A program made the position numbers and the translations under genes. Below are positions 9,201 to 16,499 of a stretch of 64,000 nt of DNA, in pieces. The stretch covers positions 1 to 64,000 of the forward strand of contig NZ_JAMXSB010000001.1 of assembly GCF_024124665.1 (NCBI RefSeq), in the 5' to 3' direction. Below the pieces are notes generated by a model, which did not search any database, had not been told where the DNA came from, and saw only the letters and a list, made by a program, of their open reading frames with translations. The number at the start of each line of letters is the position of its first letter. Position 1 is the stretch's first letter. The DNA is from Pleionea sp. CnH1-48 (lineage in GTDB: Bacteria; Pseudomonadota; Gammaproteobacteria; Enterobacterales; Kangiellaceae).

Positions 9201-9267
9201 TACTATGGGCTTCGGAATTTTAGCGTTAACCTTATTGGCCGCTCTACGTAGAGTTCGCCGCAGTTAA
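6244..9267 (+). CDS. BNR/Asp-box propeller protein with GlyGly-CTERM anchor
   Basis: A 1007-aa exported protein. A hydrophobic N-terminal segment (FGFSLLATSFLAAIYI) serves as signal. From about residue 135 to 775 it contains many Asp-box motifs (STDGGNTW twice, TEDGGVTW, SEDGGTTW, SENGGISW), the hallmark of sialidase/sortilin-type beta-propellers. Two related C-terminal domains of about 90 residues follow (DGEYSINCAASGF and NGEYSIGCAANGF), each with a Cys pair. The end, SSGGGGTMGFGILALTLLAA then LRRVRRS, is a GlyGly-CTERM sorting signal: Gly-rich motif, transmembrane helix, basic tail, expected to be cleaved by a rhombosortase. So it is likely exported by type II secretion and processed at the surface. 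It probably binds glycans or proteins; no catalytic residues are evident to me. Confidence 0.88.
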   Translation: MSSNAKKHFGFSLLATSFLAAIYINHTPDSACDGNLDPHSVAELRGIPSDMLPQLERYKSLSLKDVCQMPQAKLDRAVFKLSNPKPDSPGRAAHFRAQQMSSEDGKINKQNWLQAQEQVQEMRSLVRNDAGLSSAQWTALGPGNIGGRIRSLVFDPTNSDRMIAGSVSGGLWQTTDAGTTWAPINDFMSNLAVSSLVVDPSDSNVYYAGTGEGVFNIHYITGLGVFKSTDGGNTWNSLSQTASNSDFRWVNRLAMSPNGNTLLAATHGGIWRSTDGGNTWTETLSERTNDIDFHPTDNNKAVAGTWEKIYYTEDGGVTWQEATGAPNDGRTEVEYANSSPDTVYASINKDSGEIWRSTDGGQSYSLRNSGTSYLGGQGWYDNALWVNPTDPTQVIVGGIDLWRSNNSGQSLTKISLWYRSPDSAHADHHYIVEHPSFDGTNNKQVFFTNDGGVYRTDDVDTVINSTGWQELNNELGVTQFYSVAVAPDGTIVGGTQDNGTLVYKGDSENWTESFGGDGGYSGADPTDSNYLYGEYVDLQIHRSTNGGISASYIYDAAMADDNPNFIAPFLLDPNNEQRMFGGAEQLWMTSNVKDPSPNWRSIKPSVSSAISAITVEPGNSNVVYIGHNNGQLYKSTNALAATPSWTRIDTASMPGRNLLRIAVANNNTNVVYASFGGFDPDNLWKSEDGGTTWNDVTGTGLESIPSAPIRGIAIHPTNNQRIYVGTEIGVFSSENGGISWSLQNDGPANVSVDELIWQNDTTLIAATYGRGIFRATLFDDDTPESFAFSAQNEAAMGATATSDTITITGINVAVPVSITDGEYSINCAASGFTTDAGTVRNGSQICVRHSTPDAHMVTTTTQLTVGSANASFSSTTLPDRVPDAFTFNAVTSAETNTSYTSNTITVTGIQVPVSVRVANGEYSIGCAANGFTSTEGTIENNQTICVRSNSSTSFETTQTASLTINSTTETFRITTKVQPPSSGGGGTMGFGILALTLLAALRRVRRS

Positions 9268-9282
9268 GCTGTAGCCACAAAC

Positions 9283-9317
9283 AAAAAAAAGAGCCGCTTA
9301 TTAGCGGCTCTTTTTTT
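9283..9317. terminator. Bidirectional rho-independent terminator
   Basis: GAGCCGCT (9291-9298) pairs perfectly with AGCGGCTC (9303-9310) around a 4-nt loop. A run of A precedes it and a run of T follows it, so it can end both the BNR gene on the plus strand and prmB on the minus strand. Confidence 0.9.
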
Positions 9318-9345
9318 ATGGAACTCTTAATTAAAAAAGCTTCAT

Positions 9346-10269
9346 CTATACTTTGGCAAACTGTTTCACTTCTTCTGCTGTCATCACAAAAACACCGTGT
9401 CCGCCACGTTCAAACTCAATCCAGTTAAAGTCAAAATCTGGATAGGCCGCTTCCAGAGCACCAGCGCTATTACCCACTTCAATAATCAGAATACCATGCT
9501 CCGATAAATAACGATGAGCTTGCTGCAACATGATGTGCACAAGATCTAATCCGTCGTGACCCGCAGCTAAACCTAACTCAGGTTCTGAGCGAAACTCGTC
9601 AGGAAGATCAGCCATGTCTTCGGCATCTACGTAAGGCGGGTTCGAAACAATTACATCAAATTGCTGCTCTGGGATCTTATCGAACAAATTACTTTGCATC
9701 AGGCACACATGCTCTGATTCCAGCAACTGGCAGTTATACTCTGCAACAGCTAACGCATCGGTAGAAATATCACTGGCCGCAACAAAGGCCTCTGGAAAAT
9801 ACTGCGCACAGGCAATCGCAATACAGCCACTGCCCGTACATAGATCTAAAACTGAATGAACGTTTTGTGGATCAACCCAGGGTGTAAACTGGCGCTCAAT
9901 TAATTCGCCAATCGGTGAGCGAGGTACCAATACACGCTCATCAACATAAAAAGGCAACCCACAAAAATAAGCTTGCTGAGTCAAGTAAGCCACGGGCACC
10001 CGATGCACAACACGCTGTTTAATCGCTTGCGCCAAACGTTGCTTTTCGGTAGTGGTTAAGCGGGTATCCATTAACTCGTCAGGACAATCATAAGGCAGGC
10101 GCAATAACGGCAAAATCAAAGCGACGGCTTCGTCCCATGGATTATCCGTGCCATGCCCAAAGAAAACATCCGCCTCATCAAGTCGCGAACAGGTCCAGCG
10201 CAAAAAGTCACGAATCGTATGCAGCTCTGACTGAGCTTCTGCAAGATGTTCAGAAAAATTAGATGACAT
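9346..10269 (-). CDS. prmB: Ribosomal protein L3 glutamine methyltransferase PrmB
   Basis: A 307-aa SAM-dependent methyltransferase that modifies a glutamine of ribosomal protein L3. Start ATG 10269 is chosen because GAGGAT lies just upstream; the further in-frame start at 10293 would overlap plsC. The N-terminal helical domain ends near residue 115 (FCGLPFYVDERVLVPRSPI, the conserved entry to the catalytic domain). The SAM motif LDLCTGSGCIAI is at about 141-152 and the signature NPPY at about 210-213. Length matches the E. coli enzyme (310 aa). The neighbour plsC ends 7 bp upstream, giving a probable two-gene operon. PrmC is the main alternative, but the N-terminal length and VPRSPI motif favour PrmB. 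Confidence 0.9.
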   Translation of the reverse strand: MSSNFSEHLAEAQSELHTIRDFLRWTCSRLDEADVFFGHGTDNPWDEAVALILPLLRLPYDCPDELMDTRLTTTEKQRLAQAIKQRVVHRVPVAYLTQQAYFCGLPFYVDERVLVPRSPIGELIERQFTPWVDPQNVHSVLDLCTGSGCIAIACAQYFPEAFVAASDISTDALAVAEYNCQLLESEHVCLMQSNLFDKIPEQQFDVIVSNPPYVDAEDMADLPDEFRSEPELGLAAGHDGLDLVHIMLQQAHRYLSEHGILIIEVGNSAGALEAAYPDFDFNWIEFERGGHGVFVMTAEEVKQFAKV

Positions 10270-10276
10270 AGTATCC

Positions 10277-11068
10277 TCAGTTTTGAGAGTCAATGTTTAA
10301 AGCCGGTTTTAACAACTCGTCCATACTTTGATGAACAGCGTCCACCAACTGGCCGCGTTCACTAATATCATAGTCTGTTGCATCAATCGCATCACCAATG
10401 CGAACTTCGATATCCTGACTAATACTCATGCGAAACGTTTTGGTGGGTAATACCTGATGAATATCTTTGATAACCACAGGCACAATGGTTGCCCCTGTCT
10501 CTATAGCCAGATGAAATCCGCCTTTTTTAAAGGGCAACAACTCCCCTTCTTTTGATCGAGTACCTTCGGGTGCAACCCACAAAATGATGCCATCTTCCAT
10601 TTTTTCTTTAGCGGTGGCCAGATCACGTATAGCTTGATCTTTGTCTTGGCGATCAATGGACAAAAACTCACTCGCTCGCATCGCCTGAGAAAAAATAGGA
10701 ATACGAAACAGTTCTTTTTTGGCCAACATGCGCAAACTGCCAGGAATCGCCAAAAAGCTCACGGGAATATCATAGGCGCTGGAATGATTGCACATCACAA
10801 TACAGGGCTTACCAGACTGATATTGGGCATCAAAATCGCCACTGACGTGAATACGCAAACGAATAAGGTTGACGAGAGATTGGGACCACTCACGGGTGAT
10901 GATATCCACGTGCATGCGGGCGTTTTTAGAAAAACTGGAAAAAATAATGGCTTTAAAGCAATACCAGATGGTAATTAACCAGGTCGCAATGGTAATCAGG
11001 ACCGTCAACAAACGGCCTGCACGCTGACGTGACTTTTTGGCTACTCCAGAAACAGCATCTATCGACAA
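10277..11068 (-). CDS. plsC: 1-acyl-sn-glycerol-3-phosphate acyltransferase
   Basis: A 263-aa membrane-bound acyltransferase that converts lysophosphatidic acid to phosphatidic acid in phospholipid synthesis. One N-terminal membrane segment (about residues 20-45) is followed by the catalytic HX4D motif NHSSAYD (His95, Asp100) and the glycerophosphate-binding motif PEGTRS (167-172), with FLSIDR between them. Order and spacing are those of the LPLAT/AGPAT family. The stop codon sits 7 bp from the prmB start, so prmB may depend on this transcript. Confidence 0.9.
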   Translation of the reverse strand: MSIDAVSGVAKKSRQRAGRLLTVLITIATWLITIWYCFKAIIFSSFSKNARMHVDIITREWSQSLVNLIRLRIHVSGDFDAQYQSGKPCIVMCNHSSAYDIPVSFLAIPGSLRMLAKKELFRIPIFSQAMRASEFLSIDRQDKDQAIRDLATAKEKMEDGIILWVAPEGTRSKEGELLPFKKGGFHLAIETGATIVPVVIKDIHQVLPTKTFRMSISQDIEVRIGDAIDATDYDISERGQLVDAVHQSMDELLKPALNIDSQN

Positions 11069-11171
11069 AATAACAACTCACTAACTCACTTACCTTAGCC
11101 GACGAATTTTAGAAGCTTTAGCACTTAATTGCTACGACAAAATGACAATTACCTACCAATATTGCAGTAAC

Positions 11172-11627
11172 TTAGGGCCGCCAGTCGCGCTGATGCTCCC
11201 ACATCTCGCTTTTTTGCTTCAGCTGTGCAATTTGAGCGGTATAAAAGCCTTCGACACTGTCATTTCGTGTCAGATAGCTGGTCAGGCGAGCCACCAGAGG
11301 CATGTGCGCCACAATAATCAGGTTTTCGAAGTCGCTGGCTTCTATGAGCGAGGCCACCATCGCCGGATCGCCTGAAGGCGTAATCATAGGCTCTGTTTGC
11401 ATATTGGCTGGCACAATCTGGCCAGCATCCAGTAGCACCTGCGCGCTCTGTTGAGCTCTTAGGTATGGACTGATCCAGACATCGCAAGTGCCCTTGAGCT
11501 GAGATTTCAACTGCTCAGCCACTGCTCTCACCTGATGCCGACCGGCATCAGTGAGCGGACGTTCTGCATCCTTGCCTGCTACCCAGGCAGCGTCGCCGTG
11601 GCGCATAATCCAAAGTTGTTTAGCCAT
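11172..11627 (-). CDS. sixA: Phosphohistidine phosphatase SixA
   Basis: A 151-aa histidine-phosphatase-family enzyme. It opens with the catalytic RHG motif (LWIMRHGDA; Arg9, His10), has WISPYLRAQQSA in the place of the usual phosphate-binding Ser/Arg segment, and a second His in LIIVAHMPL. SixA removes phosphate from phosphohistidine in relay proteins such as ArcB or PTS components. Its ATG lies inside the last codons of the adenosine-kinase gene (8-nt overlap), indicating translational coupling in one operon. Confidence 0.9.
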   Translation of the reverse strand: MAKQLWIMRHGDAAWVAGKDAERPLTDAGRHQVRAVAEQLKSQLKGTCDVWISPYLRAQQSAQVLLDAGQIVPANMQTEPMITPSGDPAMVASLIEASDFENLIIVAHMPLVARLTSYLTRNDSVEGFYTAQIAQLKQKSEMWEHQRDWRP

Positions 11628-12627
11628 TTAATAACTCTTCTTTACGCGCCAATACTTTTTCTAGCCCAGCTGCGGATAAACGAGGGCCAAACTCTGTAAC
11701 CAGAGTCGCCGAGGCAAAACTGGCCAGGCGTCCGGCATTTTTGTGGCTATGGCCATGAGTAATGCCATACAGGAAAGCACCGGCGAAAAGATCACCTGCA
11801 CCGTTAGAGTCGACTGGTTCCACCTTATGAGGTTCAATACTGTGTAGCTCGGAGCCATCCCATATTAATGCGCCTTCGGCGCCTAATGTGATAGCAAACC
11901 CTTTGGCAACCGATTTCAGCGCTTCTGCTGCAGCATCTACAGTCTCTGCCCCGGTGTACATCAAAGCTTCGTCTTCGTTGCTAAATAAAAAGTCAACGCC
12001 GCTTCCGATCATGTCTTTTAAGCCATCGCCAAAAAACTTAACCATATTGGGGTCCGACAATGATAAAGCCGTTTTCACCTGATGTTTTTCGGCTATCGCT
12101 TTAGTTTGGATAGCAGCTTCTCGCGCACTCGGCGAGCTCACCAGATAACCTTCGATATAGAGCCATTCAGAATCCGCCAATGCTGCTTCGTCGACTTGTG
12201 CAGCACTTAATTCACCAGTAATGCCTAGAAAGGTATTCATGGTTCGATCGGCATCCGGCGTGACCATCACCAGGCATTTGCCTGTCTTACCTTCTTCTCG
12301 TTCCATCTCGGTTAGATTGGTCGTTACGCCTTCGTTAGCCAGATCCGCAGCATAAAAATCGCCAGTCTCATCAGCAGCAACTTTGCAGGAATAAAAACTC
12401 TGTGCGCCAAACTTAGCCGCACCGATGACCGTATTGGCAGCAGAGCCGCCACAGGCGCGCTTATGTTGTGCTCCGGTTAAGGCCGACATCAATTCGTCGT
12501 GGCGTTCTTCTTCAACCAGGGTCATCACCCCTTTTTCTATCTCCAGTCGCGTTAATTCTTCCGGCGTTACTTCGATCTCTACATCCACTAACGCGTTTCC
12601 AATCCCATAAATTTGATATTTTGCCAT
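11620..12627 (-). CDS. PfkB-family kinase, probable adenosine kinase
   Basis: A 335-aa sugar/nucleoside kinase. I use ATG 12627 (MAKYQIYGIGNALVDVEIEV), where an AGGCAG stretch is at ribosome-site distance; an upstream ATG at 12642 has no such site. Family features are the N-terminal GNALVD substrate segment, the ACGGSAANT loop, and the PfkB signature DSNGAGDLFAGAF with the catalytic Asp near the C-terminus. Overall pattern (TPDADRTMNTFLG, EGYLVSSP) matches the group annotated as adenosine kinase in gammaproteobacteria, which turns adenosine into AMP. Ribokinase or another PfkB specificity is the alternative. Overlaps sixA by 8 nt. Confidence 0.87.
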   Translation of the reverse strand: MAKYQIYGIGNALVDVEIEVTPEELTRLEIEKGVMTLVEEERHDELMSALTGAQHKRACGGSAANTVIGAAKFGAQSFYSCKVAADETGDFYAADLANEGVTTNLTEMEREEGKTGKCLVMVTPDADRTMNTFLGITGELSAAQVDEAALADSEWLYIEGYLVSSPSAREAAIQTKAIAEKHQVKTALSLSDPNMVKFFGDGLKDMIGSGVDFLFSNEDEALMYTGAETVDAAAEALKSVAKGFAITLGAEGALIWDGSELHSIEPHKVEPVDSNGAGDLFAGAFLYGITHGHSHKNAGRLASFASATLVTEFGPRLSAAGLEKVLARKEELLNG

Positions 12628-12798
12628 CTGCCTGCCTGTCATTATGATGTGTTCACTGCCTGTTCGTTCATTTATTCATCAATGTTGATTCTTATCACAA
12701 CGAATTATTGATGATTTTGTTTCAGGCAGCGCTGATATCTGTCGAGTATGCTAATATATGAACGTCATTAAACAAGTTGTTTAGCGGAATTTCAAGCT

Positions 12799-13650
12799 AT
12801 GTCAGTACTCTTTGTCGATCAATTAACCGTTATTGATTTTTCTTTTTTTCATCCTCACCGTGGAATCGTCGGCGAAAGCTGGATTTTGGACGTAGAGCTA
12901 GAAGGTGAGCTGGATGATAACGGGATGGTTTTTGATTTTGCTCATGTTAAAAAACAAATAAAAGCGCATGTGGATCAATTGATTGATCACAAATTTGTGT
13001 TTCCGCAACATTACGCTCAGGCAACCATTAAACAAGAAGACGATGAATTGATCATTGAATGTCAGGATTTAAGTCAACGTCGTTTTCGTCATGTATCCCC
13101 AACGCAGGCCGTTGCCCTGGTCCCGGTCGATAGCATTACGCCCGAATCGGTGACGCCATTTTTAAAAGAGCATTTGCTGCGCATTTTACCTGATAATGTC
13201 AAAGATCTTCAGATTGCTCTGCGAACCGAAAAAATTGATGGCCCCTACTACCATTACTCCCACGGACTGAAAAAACATTTTGGTGACTGTCAACGCATCG
13301 CTCATGGCCACCGCTCAAAAATCGAAGTGTGGCAAGATGGCGTCATCAATGCAGAACAAGCACAAATTATTTCAGAAGAATGGGAAGACATTTACCTCAT
13401 TACCGAAGAAGACATTAAGCAAGAAGATAACTTTGAAGGCATTGACTACACAACCGTCAGTTACACTTCCAATCAAGGCTACTTTGAATTGCAAGTTCCG
13501 ACGCGTCAATGTGATGTAATGAAAACCGATTCAACGGTCGAGTTGATTGCACAGTTTTTGGCGAATCGTTTAAAGCAACGACATCCAAACAATCACTTTA
13601 AAGTAAAAGCCTATGAAGGCGTTCAAAAAGGCGCCATTGCTGAAGCCTGA
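12799..13650 (+). CDS. Tandem 6-carboxytetrahydropterin synthase-like protein
   Basis: A 283-aa protein of the 6-pyruvoyl-tetrahydropterin synthase/QueD family, about twice the usual QueD length. An N-terminal T-fold-like half (residues 1-115; FDFAHVKKQIKAHVDQLIDH) is followed by a second half (about 140-275) that carries the zinc/catalytic signature: Cys164 and the HGH of HGHRSKIEV (169-171), with late LFRHPNNHFK-type residues. The first half lacks the full metal-binding set, so probably only one half is catalytic. The family works in queuosine or pterin synthesis, but a queuosine cluster is not in view. It is transcribed alone and ends at a terminator. Confidence 0.82.
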   Translation: MSVLFVDQLTVIDFSFFHPHRGIVGESWILDVELEGELDDNGMVFDFAHVKKQIKAHVDQLIDHKFVFPQHYAQATIKQEDDELIIECQDLSQRRFRHVSPTQAVALVPVDSITPESVTPFLKEHLLRILPDNVKDLQIALRTEKIDGPYYHYSHGLKKHFGDCQRIAHGHRSKIEVWQDGVINAEQAQIISEEWEDIYLITEEDIKQEDNFEGIDYTTVSYTSNQGYFELQVPTRQCDVMKTDSTVELIAQFLANRLKQRHPNNHFKVKAYEGVQKGAIAEA

Positions 13651-13652
13651 TA

Positions 13653-13690
13653 AAAGAAGCCGCAATATTGATTGCGGCGTTTTTGTTTTA
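13653..13690. terminator. Convergent-gene terminator
   Basis: GCCGCAAT (13659-13666) pairs with ATTGCGGC (13671-13678) with a 4-nt loop, followed on the plus strand by GTTTTTGTTTT. It lies between converging genes and can serve both the pterin-synthase-like gene and xthA. Confidence 0.85.
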
Positions 13691-14497
13691 TAAAGAGAAC
13701 TCACTCCAGATAGGACAATGATCCGACGGTTTTTCCATCCCTCGGATATCATAATCAATCCCAGCACTGGTACAAGCCTCATACAGGTCCGGTGTTGCAA
13801 CAATCAAATCAATGCGCAGCCCACGTTTGGGATCATCATCAAAGCCTTTGCTACGATAGTCAAACCAGCTGTAACGATCATCAACATCGGGATAATGTTT
13901 GCGGAAGGTATCGGCCAGGCTACCTAGCTCCATCAATTCATTCAACCACTCTCTTTCTTCTGGCAAGAAGCTGCATTTACCACTGCGCAACCAACGCTTG
14001 GCATTTTGTGGACCTATGCCAATATCATGATCCTGATGAGAAATATTAAAATCTCCCATAATGATCAATGATTCATCACGGCGCTCTTTTACCAAGGCCA
14101 TCAGATCAGCGTAATATTTTTGCTTAGCAGGAAACTTGGTTTCATGTTCGCGGTTTTCACCTTGAGGGAAGTATCCGTTAAATACACCGATCTGTCTATC
14201 ACCGACCTGATAGTAAGTAATGATCGTTCGACGTTGAGCATCATCAGCGTCTGTCGCAAATCCCTTCTCAACTTTGATTGGTTTTTCTTTTGATAAAGTT
14301 GCAACACCATAGTGGCCTTTCTGACCATGATAATCGATGTGGAAACCTAAATGCGCCAAATCATCGAGGGGAAAAGCTTCGTCAGCCACTTTGGTTTCTT
14401 GCAAACCAATCACATCCGGTTGATGCGCTTCAATCACCGCTTCTAACTGGTGAATACGAGCTCTTAGGCTGTTAATATTAAATGAAACGACTTTCAT
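13688..14497 (-). CDS. xthA: Exodeoxyribonuclease III
   Basis: A 269-aa exonuclease III/AP endonuclease for base-excision repair. Start ATG 14497 is supported by TTGAGGAA just upstream and gives the canonical [14 protein letters not shown] opening. Catalytic residues are in the expected places: Glu in LQETKV, the GDFN metal/phosphate motif, and the C-terminal Asp-His of PSDHCPIW. The extra residues before 14497 are not conserved. The gene stands alone, convergent with the pterin-synthase-like gene. Confidence 0.93.
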   Translation of the reverse strand: MKVVSFNINSLRARIHQLEAVIEAHQPDVIGLQETKVADEAFPLDDLAHLGFHIDYHGQKGHYGVATLSKEKPIKVEKGFATDADDAQRRTIITYYQVGDRQIGVFNGYFPQGENREHETKFPAKQKYYADLMALVKERRDESLIIMGDFNISHQDHDIGIGPQNAKRWLRSGKCSFLPEEREWLNELMELGSLADTFRKHYPDVDDRYSWFDYRSKGFDDDPKRGLRIDLIVATPDLYEACTSAGIDYDIRGMEKPSDHCPIWSEFSL

Positions 14498-14608
14498 GAA
14501 ATTCCTCAATTTTTGAACAAGCTTGCTCACTTGTTTTTGTTGTATGCGTTATTGTAACCAGTTCACTTTTATCAGGCGATTGTTTTCTTAATCACTTAAG
14601 TAATCGGT

Positions 14609-16435
14609 TTACTCACCCTTCGATGATGGCGTAAGCCAACCAGCCACTGTGTCTGAGTTTTGCTCATCATAGTTAAAGTAAGCGGTGTTATTGTCGGCCG
14701 CTTGTAACTCTACCTCAAAGCTCATCAGCTCGTCACGACGAAATGCATGAAATTGAATGGTGTCTCCCACCTGGTAGCTGGCCACTCTGGATTCAATATT
14801 CGCAGAGGTCACTTTTAATTGATCAACCGCGATCACAATATCGCCCGATGATAAGCCAGCACGGTGAGCCGTACTCTGATGATAAACAAACCGAAGCTTG
14901 GCTCCCAAAGCATGTTGCTGTACTGTCGCCCCAAGATTAACGGAAACCTCTTGCTCCGATGGCTTGCCACCCAGATCGCTATAACGACTTGCCGCTTGCC
15001 AGCATAACTCAACACCATAATCAGCCAACAGCTCTGCTAAAGGCAGATCATCGGTGGTCTCTAACGCCATAGAGAAGAAATCAGACAGGTCAAGATTTAA
15101 ACGTTCTTTAATCAGCTTTTGAATAGTATCCTCTTCGACTCCCACGCCAGGACGGCCATGTTCTTGCCATAACAAAGCCATTACATGATCAAGAGAATAC
15201 TTTTGTTCTGATCGCTTACGGATCAACAGGTCCAAACACAAAGCCAATAACGCACCTTTTGTATAGTAACTAACAATGGCATTAGGAGCATTTTCGTCCT
15301 GTTGATAAAAGCGTGTCCAGGCATCGTAACTGGATTCAGTCACCGTTTGCTTAAAGCGTCCAGAACCACGATAAACCCGAGTAACGGTTTTGGCCAACAT
15401 GACCAAGTATTCTTGCTCATTCAATACACCACTACGAACTAACGCCAGTTCGTCATAATAGGAAGTGATGCCTTCGAACGCCCAGAGTAAGGGCGTGTGG
15501 GTTTCGCGCGTTAAGTCATAAGGCAAAAAGACTGCGGGTTTAATACGCTTAACGTTCCAGGTATGAAAATACTCGTGACTGCACAATCCTAAGAAAGTCT
15601 TGTAACCATCCGATAACTTATCTTCACCGACTAAAGGTAAATCTGCCCGAGCGCAGTGCAATGCCGTGGACGAGCGATGTTCTAAACCACCATAGCCCTC
15701 ACCTAATACCGTCACCAAAAATACATAGCGTTCTATTTCTGGCAATTCACCAAACACAGCAATTTGAGCTTCGCATATTGCTGTCAGATCGCGAGCGATT
15801 CGATCCAGATCTGCCCTTTGGCGACCGTAAAATACGAGTTCATGAGGGATGCCCGCGACTTCAAAGACAATAGAATCAAAGTCGCACATCTCTACGGGAT
15901 GATCGATTAACTCATCGTAGTCCTGGCTCCAGTAGTCACCAAACCCATAAAGTTTCGCAGCTTGAGGATGCTCATTACTGGCAAGTGGCATCGATGTCGC
16001 TACACGCCAATTTTGCGCTTCTGCAAATTCTGGTTGAATAATACTCAACAAACACGGTAGCTCACTCTGTCCCACGACCTCAAGAAAAACACTGGTGCCA
16101 TTAAAAAAACCATGGGTCTGATCTAAATGGGCTCCACGGACCGACAAATCCCACGCATACACATAATAACGAACACTAATAGGCCCGCCTTCACAAGCGA
16201 TAACCCAGGTTGATTTGCTCGATTTGTGACAAGTCAAAGGCTTGTGATCGAGGTCATAGGCTGTTAGTTGATTAATATGCTTGGAAAAATCTCGAATCAT
16301 ATAACTGCCAGGGATCCAGTCAGGCAAACGTACCGATTGCGAAGCCAATGGTTTCGCTATGGTCAGGGTGACCTCAAACAGATGGGCAGCAGCGTCATGA
16401 ACGGCAATACGATAATGATGATGATCAGGCAACAT
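14609..16435 (-). CDS. M61-family metallopeptidase with PDZ domain
   Basis: A 608-aa zinc peptidase of the glycyl-aminopeptidase family M61. The zinc motif HEYFH is at 287-291 (SHEYFHTWNVKRIKP), preceded by the conserved YGGLEHRSST (248-256); the third ligand Glu lies in WAFEGITSYYDEL downstream. A PDZ domain fills about residues 500-580 (AHRAGLSSGDIVIAVDQ). There is no clear signal peptide, so it may be cytoplasmic, as in several M61 members. The N-terminus is unusually His-rich (PDHHHYRI). It is a single gene. The family cleaves N-terminal Gly or Ala in known members; the substrate here is unproven. Confidence 0.9.
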   Translation of the reverse strand: MLPDHHHYRIAVHDAAAHLFEVTLTIAKPLASQSVRLPDWIPGSYMIRDFSKHINQLTAYDLDHKPLTCHKSSKSTWVIACEGGPISVRYYVYAWDLSVRGAHLDQTHGFFNGTSVFLEVVGQSELPCLLSIIQPEFAEAQNWRVATSMPLASNEHPQAAKLYGFGDYWSQDYDELIDHPVEMCDFDSIVFEVAGIPHELVFYGRQRADLDRIARDLTAICEAQIAVFGELPEIERYVFLVTVLGEGYGGLEHRSSTALHCARADLPLVGEDKLSDGYKTFLGLCSHEYFHTWNVKRIKPAVFLPYDLTRETHTPLLWAFEGITSYYDELALVRSGVLNEQEYLVMLAKTVTRVYRGSGRFKQTVTESSYDAWTRFYQQDENAPNAIVSYYTKGALLALCLDLLIRKRSEQKYSLDHVMALLWQEHGRPGVGVEEDTIQKLIKERLNLDLSDFFSMALETTDDLPLAELLADYGVELCWQAASRYSDLGGKPSEQEVSVNLGATVQQHALGAKLRFVYHQSTAHRAGLSSGDIVIAVDQLKVTSANIESRVASYQVGDTIQFHAFRRDELMSFEVELQAADNNTAYFNYDEQNSDTVAGWLTPSSKGE

Positions 16436-16499
16436 GGCACACTCAATGTCTTTTATGGAATGGATGATGGTGGTATCATAAACCCAAATGGAAAATTAT

